A DNA stretch of 64,000 nucleotides from Dermanyssus gallinae. Taxonomy: Eukaryota; Arthropoda; Arachnida; Mesostigmata; Dermanyssidae. How positions within the stretch are numbered: position 1 is the first letter of the stretch; each line of letters begins with the position of its first letter. Of this stretch, positions 36,641 to 47,225 are shown piece after piece. The DNA is taken from assembly GCA_003439945.1 (NCBI GenBank), contig QVRM01002196.1:1-64000 (forward strand), written 5' to 3'. The notes beneath the pieces were generated by a model that saw only the letters and a list, made by a program, of their open reading frames with translations, was not told the DNA's origin and did not search any database. The position numbers and the translations under genes were made by a program.

Positions 36641-37934
36641 CCTGTCTGTACCCTGATCATCCGCAGGTCATTGTCTTAGCCTTGTTTTAGCGATAATGCT
36701 GTTGTTTTAACTGTACTGTATGCGCTGGCGATACGTGTTGCCAGCTTTCTTTGTGCTTTAAGGAGTTTTTTTTCTTATTTCGCTTCAAGCGTTTTGTCTC
36801 CATGTCGGAGCGGCGTACAAACGGTGGACTCTGATACCAAGGCCAACAGTCTTCTGTTGCCCTCATTACTACTGACATTATGGCATGGGAAAATGAACAT
36901 TTATGTTACAACAATGTCTTCAAGGGACATTACTACTGCAACCATCACTGGTACTACTACTACTACGTTAACATTGCTTTGACCACTATAGCACTAACAA
37001 ATGGCTCTAATAGCAATCGAGGCAGCAGAAACACCATCGTCATCATCTTATTTTACCAGACATGCAAAAACCATTTATCTGTCGTCTGCTCGAATCTAAA
37101 GCAGCAAAGCTAATCTACGTTCTACTCCGCATTGCTGCGATTCCCACCGTGTTCACGCCGTCATCCTGATGAACAACTATGGATTCTGCTCGGTCTGCTC
37201 TACCTCCGCCTCCGCTTACGCCAACATGTCAACTCGACTTATCTGCCCTTTACCTGCTTCTACGTGGGTTAACCAATTGTTCAAAAAACTTCTTTAACAC
37301 ATTCTCGCATTCACATTTTATTCTAATCCCACAGTGTTATGTCGCTTGTTTTCTTGGCTCAGGTTCGTCCTTAACTTGCCTTCTCTCGCACTCTTTCTAA
37401 ATATATATGTATATATATATATATACGTACACATATATATGTATATGTTACCCCCTTCAGTCCCATCTCTTCCGCTGGTATTCGTACAAACACGATACGC
37501 AGACGTTAGCAACGGCAGAGGAACTGGAGCTCTGTCGCGCCAAATACCGTCATCCTCATCTCACCGCGACTGGGGCGGCTGCAGTGATCCATGCTATTCT
37601 TCTATGGGTTGCCGACGACGACGGCAAACGTCGTGGTCGTCGTCGTCGTCCATCCGTCTGTCCGATCATCTACCCGATCTGCCCGGCCGTCATGGAGAAT
37701 CTGCCGCCTTTGGATTTAGATTTGCCATCCATCGCTTCCTTCCCTGTTGGTTGGTTGGCTGGTTGCTTGGATCTCCGTTTCTTCTGTTTGTTTATGTTCG
37801 AAGCGGCCCATGCCTACGACGAGGCCAACGCCGACGTCACCACAGACGTCGGCGCGCCTATACCTATCCTGCTGGCAAAGAGTCGCAGGGTGAGAAATAT
37901 ATATATATATACATAACAAGAGAGAGAATATATA

Positions 37935-37970
<36 letters not shown>

Positions 37971-39349
37971 GAGAGAGAGAGGGGGTGGGATTCGCGCGCA
38001 TATACCAGCAGCTGAGGTATGCAGAAGTATCGTGCAAGAAGGATGGTGATGCGCAGCTTGGCTTGCTACCGATGCCACCGGAACGATGCCACCGGACCCT
38101 ACACTTCTCCAGAGGCTCAGGCGCGAATGGAGAAATAATACGGGCGGCGGGAGGGATGGTGCCCGACACGACACGAGTGCCGTCGTGTCGTCGTAACGAA
38201 ATACGGGCGGGTGGGCCGATCCCGATGTCAACTTCAGGCTGCCGCAACAGCAGCAGCACTACGAACAACACCATTATCCCACCCCGGTCGGCGATCATCC
38301 GGGTCGACAATCGGGCCAATGGCCTCGATTATTTTGCGGTTTGTCGTTGGCGTAGCCAACTGTTGATTGACTGCGGCTAACACGACCGGCAATGAGACCC
38401 ACAATGGTAACAGCAGCAGCAGCAGTAGAATCAACAACGACAACAGCAGCAGCAGCAGCAAAGACGAGATCAACAAACAAACAAAGGAATTGCCAGCTGT
38501 TACCTTACGAAGCAAGAATACCTTATAAACAACGAGCGTGGTTAGGCGCCTTGGAAGAAGGAGGATGAGAAGCACGACAAGGGAGCTCACTAGTCTTTTC
38601 CATGTCTTGGCGCGAAGCCGAAAGATTAACGTCTCGTGCTACTACTGCAGGCACAACGTCGCCAGGGTTGCTGTATTATGTTGTGTAGTTGTACGTGATG
38701 CATGAGACGAAGCACAGCTCACAGCATAACGCTTACCTAACGTATGCATAGCGTCAAACACGTCTTCAACTTGGGGTGCGTCCTATGAAACGTATAACCA
38801 ACCAAGCCTCTAGTAAATTGCTTCTTGCTAGTCAGCCAGTAAGGTTGTTCAGTAATGATGAAGCCCACAGCGAGTTCTGAGTAAATGCGTGGGTTCTACC
38901 CGAGAAAGGCCCGCCTAGGTCGGTGCTTTGCTTTGGATTGACTATATTCAAAGTTTCGTAGCTCGTCAACTGAATATGAATGAACCAATCCACCATTTGC
39001 AGTACGCCGACGGTTTCAAATTAGTGGCAGCTAGCTTCCATTGAGTGGCGGCTTTGGGCAGCATTTGAACTATAGCTGATTAACGAACACCTCCTTTGAA
39101 TGAGTGCGTTGCGAAATCGCCGATTTTCTGCTGTTTAGTAGCACGATCAGCTAGGTTACAGCCTCGATAGAGTGTGGGCGCATCTCTTGACGGCAAACTT
39201 TGCTCAGCTTTTTTTTTCAGCGATCCGACAACCACGTTTTAGATGCTTCTACGATACCTGTGGGACGATAGCGTCAAAATGCACCCATCGCCATCGAGTG
39301 TTCGCTACTGGATTTGGATAGACTTTAGCTCCAACAGAAGTATGTAGCA
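36641..39349. other. No gene recognised; TA tracts and short CAG repeats
   Basis: (TA)n-rich tracts at 37398-37447 and 37895-37968, a GA run at 37970-37982, CAG at 38408-38462. A 348-codon plus frame (37334-38380) passes through both TA tracts and contains no known domain. Because it depends on the TA repeats staying in frame and overlaps other open frames, it is not called as a gene. Confidence 0.5.
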
Positions 39350-39357
39350 GTAAGACA

Positions 39358-39647
39358 ATGCCAACCGCGACCAACAAGAGCAACCAGCAAAGACGGGGCT
39401 CGAATTTGCGGTTGTCATGGCAAAGCCATCGAGCGGTGCGTAAACCGCCTAACACATCGCCGATAAAAGCTAGGGAGATATCGGAGCTGGCGTCGGATAG
39501 GCGTCGTTGTTCATATGTATCGTGGAAAATGCAACTTAGTTGTGAGATTGTGTATAAAGGCCACGCACTGGGAAACCGTCGGTTCTGCAGCGGTCCCAGA
39601 ATAATGATCAGTGCGCGCACTGCGAAACGAAGACTGCATGGCATGAA
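39358..39647 (+). pseudogene. Possible Tc1-like transposase, helix-turn-helix relic (left part)
   Basis: An open plus frame ends in MISARTAKRRLHGMN immediately before the mariner insertion. The pattern S.RT..RRL is typical of the second helix-turn-helix of Tc1 transposases, and a Tc1-type C-terminus lies just beyond the mariner at 40601-40861. Upstream of residue 80 the similarity is not convincing. The interpretation as the left half of the same element is inference. Confidence 0.4.
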
Positions 39648-39649
39648 TA

Positions 39650-40548
39650 CAGGGCTTTTTTTCACCGCGACTGTACTACGGAGCGTGCGCGCGCCGACTG
39701 GATTCGGTAGAGGGCGCTCCTAGCTAACGAACGAGCGGCTGTTCGGTTGTCTCCTAGCAACGGGAGAATCAGGACAGCCATTTTCGCGCGACGTGTTTCT
39801 GTTAGTGGTGCAAGCCGAAAATGCAGCGTTCGTTAGACCAGAGGTAAATTCTGTGTGAAACTCGGTAAATCTGCAACAGAGACGTTTGAAATGATCAAGC
39901 AGGCTTACCCAGATGTTGCTTTAGCAAGAAGTGGTGTGTTTCGGTGGCACCAAACATTTTTGGAGGGCCGGAAAGAGGTTGCCGATCAAGACCATGCTGG
40001 AAGACCTTCGACCTCAACAAACACCGACAATGTGACTCGTGTGCGCAAAGTTTTCAACTCAGGCCGTCGACTAAGTGTTCGTTTAATTGCCCAGAGTTAA
40101 ATTTACCAAAAGAGACTCGAACGAAGGGTCAATCGGGTCCGACAAGACATCGCAGCCGACTGGAAGTTGCATCACGACAACGCCCCGGCTCATACCGCCT
40201 TTCTTGTGAACTGCTACCTGACAAAGGCCGGCATCCCAACGCTTCCGCAGCCATCCTACAGTCCAGATGTGCCCCCCCCCCCCGGACTTTTTTTGTTTCC
40301 TCGCCTGAAAAGGACGATGAAAGGCAAGCATTTTGAGACGACAGAAGGGATCCAGGCAGCATGCACCGCGGCTCTCAAAGCTATTCCGGAGAATGCCAAC
40401 CGTGACGCCTTCGATGCTTGGAAATCGCGCTGGCAGCGCTGCATCGACGCAGAAGGAGCCTATTTTGAAAGTTTTTAAAGAATTGTTACAATTGGTTCAA
40501 TAAATTTTTTTAATCGATTTTTACCTATTACTTTTACGACAAACCCTG
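39650..40548 (+). mobile_element. Mariner element, internally deleted copy 1
   Basis: Flanked by TA on both sides (39648-39649 and 40549-40550), the mariner target duplication. The right terminus AGTAATAGG...CAGGG (read on the minus strand) matches the intact left terminus of copy 2 (CAGGGTTTGTCCTAAAAGTA). The left terminus of copy 1 keeps only CAGGG and has lost about 20 bp of the inverted repeat. The element is 899 bp instead of about 1.3 kb because the middle of the transposase is deleted. It sits between two parts of a Tc1-like relic, so it is probably a nested insertion. Confidence 0.9.
39821..40478 (+). pseudogene. Mariner transposase pseudogene (internal deletion and frameshifts)
   Basis: The start ATG at 39821 gives MQRSLDQR, then a one-base shift leads to KFCVKLGKSATETFEMIKQA, the N-terminal helix-turn-helix region of mariner. 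It runs to RRLSVRLIAQS at 40100. After LNLPKET the sequence jumps to NRVRQDIAADWKLHHDNAPAH, so about 150 residues including the first catalytic aspartate are missing. The second aspartate motif HHDNAPAH is present. The third (YSPD.AP.DFFLFPRLK) is damaged by a run of C bases near 40270-40282. The C-terminus CIDAEGAYFESF and stop are intact. It cannot encode an active enzyme; terminal repeats could still be recognised by a related transposase. Confidence 0.9.
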
Positions 40549-40600
40549 TATTCCATATATCGCACGCGAATAGATAGCAAGGCCTCTTGATAGTAACTCC

Positions 40601-40861
40601 GTGCTCATGCAGGACAATGCGGCTTGGCCTCACGCCGCTGTACGTTTTCGGAGATACATTGCAGACGCCGGCGCTTGCTTAGCATTGGCTAGCATGATCT
40701 CCCGATATGAATCCCACTGATTATACGTGGGAGGAGCTAGAACGATTAATTAAAAAAACAAAACTCCAACTCCAGCAACACTTACGGAGCTCGCGAATGC
40801 TATGCGCGACGAGCGGGATAATAGCCCGGAGCAGTTCACTGATGAGTTAATTCATCAGTGA
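40601..40861 (+). pseudogene. Tc1-like transposase C-terminal relic
   Basis: VLMQDNAAWPHAAVRFRRYI corresponds to the second catalytic aspartate block of Tc1 enzymes (LMQDNA.PH.A). It is followed in a shifted frame by SPDMNPTDYTWEELERLIKK (third catalytic block SPD.NPIE..W..L), and back in the first frame by TLTELANAMRDERDNSPEQF and a stop at 40859-40861. Two frame shifts and in-frame stops make it a dead copy. In other Tc1 elements over 100 residues separate the HTH and this block; here they are missing, so the host element was already deleted, or the two parts are unrelated. Confidence 0.8.
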
Positions 40862-40862
40862 A
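40835..40862. repeat. 11-bp perfect inverted repeat
   Basis: TTCACTGATGA (40835-40845) pairs with 40852-40862 around a 6-nt loop, and GAATTCATCAG follows as a further partial copy. It overlaps the end of the Tc1-like reading frame, so it may be a local duplication and not a functional site. Confidence 0.6.
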
Positions 40863-41938
40863 TTCATCAGCCAAATTGCATAGCCGTTACTAGGGCACAC
40901 GAAAGTAACGCACATGGTTAAAAAAGCTTATATTTACGATTAAATGCACTGCTCAGCCACACATTTAGCGTCGGCGAAAATAGTTTTCATTGCTATTTGG
41001 TTCCTTTTTGATACGTGTTATTCAAGTGAAGACAAATGGTATACAATAAAAAAACTAGTTTTCACGCAGTGTCGAATTTGGTCGTATTTGAAGGAAATTG
41101 AATTGTATGTTAACTTTAATAGCCTTATGTAACGCTAGTATAGTGAGTGCAAAACATGCCTAAAACCAAATGTGATGGTTACGCCTTTTTTGGTCGGAAG
41201 TGCATATGCTGTGCATGCACTGCTTGAATAATTAACGACTCCTTTAGCTCATTAGCTCAATAGCTGAGTCGCGGTTGTTGATATTAATATTTGTCAACTT
41301 AGTTGTTCGACATATTATTCGCGCTGATGTCGCCTACTTACCAGGTCACTCTTTGTTGCTCTAAATGTTATCATTGCTGTTGCGTTTCGTGTTGTTGTTG
41401 TATATCTTGTCTTCTCTTCATTCCGACAGCCATTGTTTTCCAGTTCTTTCACCTGGAATTGCTTCGTTTCTCCTACTTCATACATATGTACACTTAAGCG
41501 CCGCTCACACTGACATAACCTCATGTAGTGAGTTTGTACGCCAATACACGTGTTGCACAGCACCGGCTCCGTAAGGAGCCGGGCTTCCAGGCTAACCTGA
41601 CAATCGATGTAGGCGTTACCGCCTCGGGGATATCTGCAATAGGCGTGCGTTAATGCGTTGTCTCGCAGACAGCAATTATGTTCATCTTTGATGCTTGGGC
41701 ATGATGTGATGGGTTCTGATCCCCCGTATTGGAGCCGCTATAAGCTTTGTTGTTATGAATTGTCTATGAACACGTGATACTCTGTAGTCATAGCAGCGGA
41801 AGTTGTTGATGGCTACCATTCGATGGTTAATACATATGATATGTTACATTGAGGTAACTATCGTTCTCGATGACGCAACATATATATTTTACTGCGTATG
41901 CACAGTATATATATATATATATAATATATATATATATA
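40863..41938. other. Unassigned AT-rich DNA
   Basis: Unique AT-rich sequence with a short GTT run near 41390 and a (TA)n tract near 41905-41938. No gene recognised. Confidence 0.4.
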
Positions 41939-42524
41939 TTTCTCAGCGTTCTCCCAGTCTTTCCGTGCATATATATACAGGGTTTGTCCTAAAAGTAATA
42001 GGATTTTTTTCGCCGCGACTGTACTTCGGAGTGTGCGCGCGTCGACTGGATTCGGTAAAGGGCGCTCCTAGCTAACGAACGAGCGGCTGTTCGGTTGTCT
42101 CCTAGCAACGGGAGAATCAGGACAGCCACTTTCGCGCGACGTGTTTCTGTTAGTGGTGCAAGCTGAAAATGCAGCGTTCGTTAGACCAGAGGTAAATTCT
42201 GTGTGAAACTCGGTAAATCTGCAACAGAGACGTTTGAAATGATCAAGCAGGCTTACCCAGATGTTGCTTTAGCAAGAAGTGGTGTGTTTCGGTGGCACCA
42301 AGCCTTTTTGAAGGGTCGGAAAGTGTGCGCAAAGTTTTGAACTCAGACCGTCGACTTAGTGTTCGTTTAATTGCCCAGATGCTAAATTTACCAAAAAAGA
42401 CTAAAGAGACTTAAACGAAGGGTCAATCGGGTCCGACAAGACATCGCAGCCGACTGGAAGTTGCATCACGACAACGCCCCGGCTCATACCGCCTTTTTAT
42501 ACCACCTGGGAGAACGCTGAGAAA
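41939..42524. repeat. 19-bp perfect inverted repeat enclosing mariner copy 2
   Basis: TTTCTCAGCGTTCTCCCAG (41939-41957) is the exact reverse complement of 42506-42524. The left copy lies 20 bp before the mariner left end; the right copy lies about 9 bp after the point where mariner similarity stops. It could be the terminal repeats of a separate small transposon that received the mariner, or a rearrangement scar. Confidence 0.85.
41978..42497 (+). mobile_element. Mariner element, internally deleted and 3'-truncated copy 2
   Basis: Begins after TA (41976-41977) with the intact terminal repeat CAGGGTTTGTCCTAAAAGTA. It matches copy 1 across the 5' leader and N-terminal coding region, shares the same one-base shift after MQRSLDQR, and shares the same large internal deletion joining the LNLPK region to NRVRQDIAADWKLHHDNAPA. 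It has a further deletion of about 85 bp after GRK and stops at CCGCCTTTTT, losing the C-terminus and right terminal repeat. The shared deletion means both copies descend from one deleted parent, or copy 2 arose by local duplication. Confidence 0.9.
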
Positions 42525-44084
42525 CGTCTGTAGAGTTTCTCAGCTTCTTCGGAGAGTTTGTGGGGCAATGATTCTCCTTTCGCGCCTAGTTAGTAGTGGC
42601 AATAGCGTCAGCCGGCGATTTTGAAGGACTCTACTACAACAAGCACTAGTTCTATTGTATATTTAGCACTACGCCAGTTATGGAAGTTATAGAGCAGCCG
42701 TATGAATTAGCTCGCCTCACACTTGTCACCTTCTATCTGCAGAAGCTGGTTACTTATCTCTAGCCGGCTATCTATCTATGTGTCCCGTATCATTGCTACG
42801 CTATTAACGCATGCACGTATGCATGTGTTAATTAGTATTCAGGAAAGGTGTTTTTTTGCTCTAATGGACGATGACGACGACAGCGTCCACACATCGCATC
42901 GACGGCCGTTGTCATCACCATAGGTTGTCGACGCTCGAACGAAATCCGTTCATCTCGCGGGACTCGAGGCGAGGTCCTGCAGTCGCAGTCTGACTTTCGT
43001 ATCACCGGATGGACAGGAAGACGAACGCGTTCTCGCAGGACGAAACCTGTTGTCACAGCTGCTCCCCATCGGTTTTAAGTGATCAAATGTGTTCTCGGCG
43101 GTTAGGGCACAAATAATTAAAACAAAAAGCAAAACAATTAATAATGTGATGACTGATATCAGGTCTATATAGGCATTGCATATATCTCTTGCTGGTACGT
43201 TTGTTTTTGCTCGACAATGATGAGAGTGACAATGAAAGAGAGCGGAGCAGAGAGAGAGAGATACAGGCGGATGATGTTAGGCCAACAGCGCAAATCCATA
43301 TATATATATATATATTTTTTTTTTTCTAATTAAATTGTGAGACAATTTTTCATACAGTGTACGGTAAAGCATAGTGGAGATTACCGGAGACACTGGCCTA
43401 GGCACCGCGGACTCGAACCCGGCGCGATATATACACCTTCGATGCTATGTTTCTTAAATTTCCAAATTGGGTTTAGAGTTGTGATAAAAGATAATTTGTA
43501 TAGACAATAGAGCGGAATGCTCTAAGCAAGCTATCCGTCATCTAAATGTCACGCAATGCCGTTTAGTGGCAGAGAAATGGCTATGTTGAGAGAAGTTAGC
43601 TTGCAACAATCAGGATCCAATTGTGCTTTAGTTTTGAGCTTTCACGTTTCATGAATTGCTAATATTAAATTGAGTTTGTTCACATTTTGTCGTCAACAAG
43701 CTTCAATTCAGTAGAATTGTCTACCGTTGCGAACATAATGCGCGCACGGCGTAACAAGTGCGTGTGAGCAGTGTTTTTCGGATATACGCACACTCAGGCG
43801 TTAGTACCTAGTACACACATATTGCTTCATTCGCAATAACTTTGCATCTCAATATGGTACATAATTATGATATAATCGTCATTTTATACGATTTGAACTA
43901 TTCATTCGTCCATCCGCACGATACTGGCCGGCCGTGGACAGTGGCAGTGCCAAATATCTAGGGAGGAGCTCATCATTCAAGAGCTAACTGGTGTCCTTCT
44001 ACGAGTTCAGTCGGAGTCGTGTCGTCGACAAATGTGTTGGTGTGAGCCGCCGCATACATAATGCACTAATAACACTACACGACG
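42525..44084. other. Unassigned DNA
   Basis: AT-rich unique sequence with a (TA)n/T tract near 43297-43326. Around 43405-43420 the minus strand carries GGGTTCGAGTCC, a tRNA B-box match, without a convincing A-box or cloverleaf, so no tRNA is called. Confidence 0.4.
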
Positions 44085-44665
44085 TACCGGTTTCAGTGGG
44101 GCACTGCAGTCTACTCGCAGCCTAGTGGTTACTAGCACCATATTCACGACTGTCGCTGGTATTTACTTTACTTAAAAATGTCTACTTAATATTACTTAAT
44201 ATTTACGTAAGGAAGAAATTTCGTTCGGACGGAGCAACTTGCACGTATACTCGTCACGAATGAAGGTTTTGTTCGGACAGCCGGATGTATTTAATACACA
44301 CACACAAACATACACACAATTCAACATTACACCCGTATTGGTTTCAGTGGGGCACTGCAGTCTACTCGCAGTCTACTGGTTACTAGCACCATATTCACGA
44401 CTGTCGCTGTTATTTTTACTTTACTTAAATAATGTTTACTTAATATTACTTCATTTTTACGTAAGGAGGAAATTCGTTCGGACGGAGCAACTTGCACGTA
44501 TACTCGTCACGGATGAAGTTTTTGTTCGGACAGCCGGATATATTTAATACATACACACAATTCAACATTGCAGCACTGCTGTCTACTCGCAGCCTACTGG
44601 TTACTAGCACCATGTTCACGACTGTCGCTGGTATTTAGTTTACTTAAAGAATTTACCTACTCGTA
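44085..44665. repeat. Tandem array, units about 251 and 221 bp plus a partial third
   Basis: GCACTGCAGTCTACTCGCAG starts at 44101 and 44352, and a variant (GCACTGCTGTCTACTCGCAG) at 44573. Each is followed by CACGACTGTCGCTG, TTTACGTAAGGA, TTCGGACGGAGCAACTTGCA and CTCGTCACG(A/G)ATGAAG. The third unit breaks off near 44665. No coding content. A diverged relative of the unit lies near 6.1-6.36 kb, so it is a dispersed repeat amplified here in tandem. Confidence 0.9.
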
Positions 44666-45589
44666 TTGTATGTACATACTCATATATATATATATATATA
44701 TATATATAAGAGGAAGAATGCTGATACCCAGAGGTGCCTACTTCACTCTGTTGGGGTCACTTACTCGGGGAAAACGAGACCGCCGCGTAGTACTATTCCA
44801 CTTGCTCCAATTTGTTTCGTTTGGGCGTGCGTTAGCTAACTACTAGGGAAGCCCTTCACAGGCTCCGCTAGCGAACAACCCCGACTTTGGTGGTTTCACC
44901 TCCCTCTACGGTGTGAACTACATACACGATGTGAGTGTATATGTGAGGGATAACCCCCTGCTGGCCTCTGCGCCTGTTTCTCTCTGTAAGAATTAATGTA
45001 TGTTCTAGCATACGCTGCATAATAACAGAAACGGAAAAATCGAAAAAAAAACATCTCTAGACAGAAGAAAAAGCAGAAGAAGGAGAAGACGACAAAGAGG
45101 AAGGAGAAGCCAGCTGTCTCGACGTTAACCGTCATGTCAGCGACGTCACCATCCCACCCACGTCCTGCGAACGAGTAAAGGCAGCACCCCAAACAACAGC
45201 ATTAACCTAAGAGCTGAAAAGCTGTAGTTTGTAGCTGTTGATCTGCTCGTGAAGACGGCGGTGCAGAGGGCCGTGAGATGGGCGGTTGGTTACCATGGCA
45301 AGCAAAGAATCTCAGTGTGCTCGGTGCAATCGGTTGTATGGTGGCAACTGCAACACCACCAACACTAACGACAACTATAGTAACCGCAGCAGCAACAGCA
45401 AAAACTGCGTAATCAACAGGTGGCCAGGAGGGAAAGGTTATTATCGCAGGCTGGACCTGCGTATTCGCCCACTTTGCCTGGCTGGCGGATTCTGACTGGA
45501 TGTGAATGTTTTTTTCTCCGCCGCATCAACAACTACAGATAGGGTGGTTGTTGCTGAGTTGGTTAGTTTCTCTGCGCTCTGATTGCTCT

Positions 45590-45631
<42 letters not shown>

Positions 45632-45700
45632 TATGCTAAAGTAATTCTACCTACGACCATACTCAATTTTAACTTGAGTATTATTCGCAACCATTTTTGA

Positions 45701-45764
<64 letters not shown>

Positions 45765-46899
45765 TATATATATAAATATATACGCAGAGAGAGATATATG
45801 GGGTGTAACTAATATAGAATTCTTACGCTGGTGGTGATGTTACCGATATCACTCGTACAAAATGCGACTGTTGTTAGCAAAGCCGCCTGAAGCACGTTTA
45901 CGGTTGGTTATCACAAACGAAACCAGTGTCGACGCTAACCGTGCCATGTAAAACGTGCCACTCTTAACTCTGCCGAGTCGTAATGCGAGCGTCGATGAAA
46001 GTGTGGAAGCAAAATACGGCTTTTGTCCGATCCGACGGCCGCTAATTGATTGCGCTGTGTTGTTAGCGTTGCGGAGTAAACGAAAACAGCACACGACTGG
46101 TGTTGAGGTCGTTCGCTTGGTCATGTTTGGGCGTCGTCTGGAAACCTCGTGACCAGGCGTTTGGCGTCTATTCAGGATTCACGGAAAGCGGCGAGAAATT
46201 AAACTTGATTTGGCTAGCGACAGTTCGTTTCGTGGAGTGCAACGTGGGCTGAATGGCCCGGCAAAGTGGCTCACCATGTAGTAGCATATGAGTCGCCTGG
46301 TTATTGTATTAGTCCATGTTTTAATCGGTTATTATTAGCTGGTAGCATTTGACTCTTGACTCTAGCCTTGTGCCTATTTTTTGCTCCGGCACCCGAGTGG
46401 AGTGGGCGGGGTTAAGGAAACCTTGACAACTAACTTGAAATTTGGAGTCGCGATGCGCATACGGCTTCTCTGAATCTGTACTAGGGAATATGTCTTATAA
46501 TATATATATATATATATTCGAGTTTTGCTCTTTCCGATTAGGATTGTTATTTGCGAGGACATAATCGTTCAGGCAGAGTGCGTGCGTCGTGTATTGTTGT
46601 TGTTGTATTAGCTGATGTTTTTAACGCAGATTTGTATTTGCTTATGAAAGCTCTGGCGAGTACAATTTCATATCTTGCATTTGTGCTATGTTTGGACAAA
46701 CTTTAAGAAATACTGCATCAAAACTATATATGTGTGTCGCTAGAATCGAACCCGCGTCACCTTGTATTCTCTCACTCTCTCTCTTATAAGTTTTGTTGAC
46801 GTTGCTGTCATTACCACTATTGTTGCTATTATTGTGGTTGTTTTTGTCATTGCGGCTGTTGTTCTTGTTGTTACTTAAATCTCACATCTAACGTCACAA
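44666..46899. other. Unassigned DNA with (TA)n tracts
   Basis: (TA)n at 44680-44708, 45592-45628, 45703-45783 and 46498-46517. A small plus frame near 45310 reads SQCARCNRLYGGN, resembling a finger start but followed by Asn/Thr repeats with no histidines. Near 46745 GAATCGAACCCGCG is a minus-strand B-box word without an A-box. No gene called. Confidence 0.45.
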
Positions 46900-46904
46900 C
46901 GTTG

Positions 46905-47225
46905 CTGTGATTGTTATATATGTTGTTATTGTTGTTGTTGTTATTTCTGTTGATGTCGTTGGCGTTGTCGTCGTTTCTGTTAGTATTGTTCGGCGACACC
47001 TTGTGTCCGCATCACCTCAAATACTGGTTGACGTTGCTATTGGGGTTGTTGTTATTGTTGTTGTTGCTGATGTAGCTGTTGTTCTTGTTGTCGTGGTTGT
47101 TGTTGTTGTTGTTGCTGCTAATGTCGTTGCGGCTGTGGTCGTTGTTGCTATTATAGTGATTGTTATTGTTGCTGTTATTGCCACTGTCGTCGTCGTTGTT
47201 GTTGTTGTTATTGTTGTTGGTTGTG
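46905..47225. repeat. GTT/GCT-rich triplet region
   Basis: About 320 bp dominated by GTT with GCT, GTC and ATT interruptions. The 161-codon plus frame is poly-Val/Ile and the minus frames are poly-Asn/Thr; none is a gene. Confidence 0.85.

Noticed and set aside
37334..38380. 348-codon plus-strand frame
   Set aside because: It runs through two TA tracts, has no known domain, and overlaps other open frames on both strands.
43389..43430. Minus-strand tRNA with GGGTTCGAGTCC
   Set aside because: The upstream region does not form acceptor or anticodon stems, and the A-box is poor.
45286..45495. Zinc-finger start SQCARCNRLYGGN
   Set aside because: No histidines follow, only Asn/Thr repeat; no good splice signals.
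46740..46765. Minus-strand B-box (GGGTTCGATTC)
   Set aside because: No A-box or body match to the SINE family.
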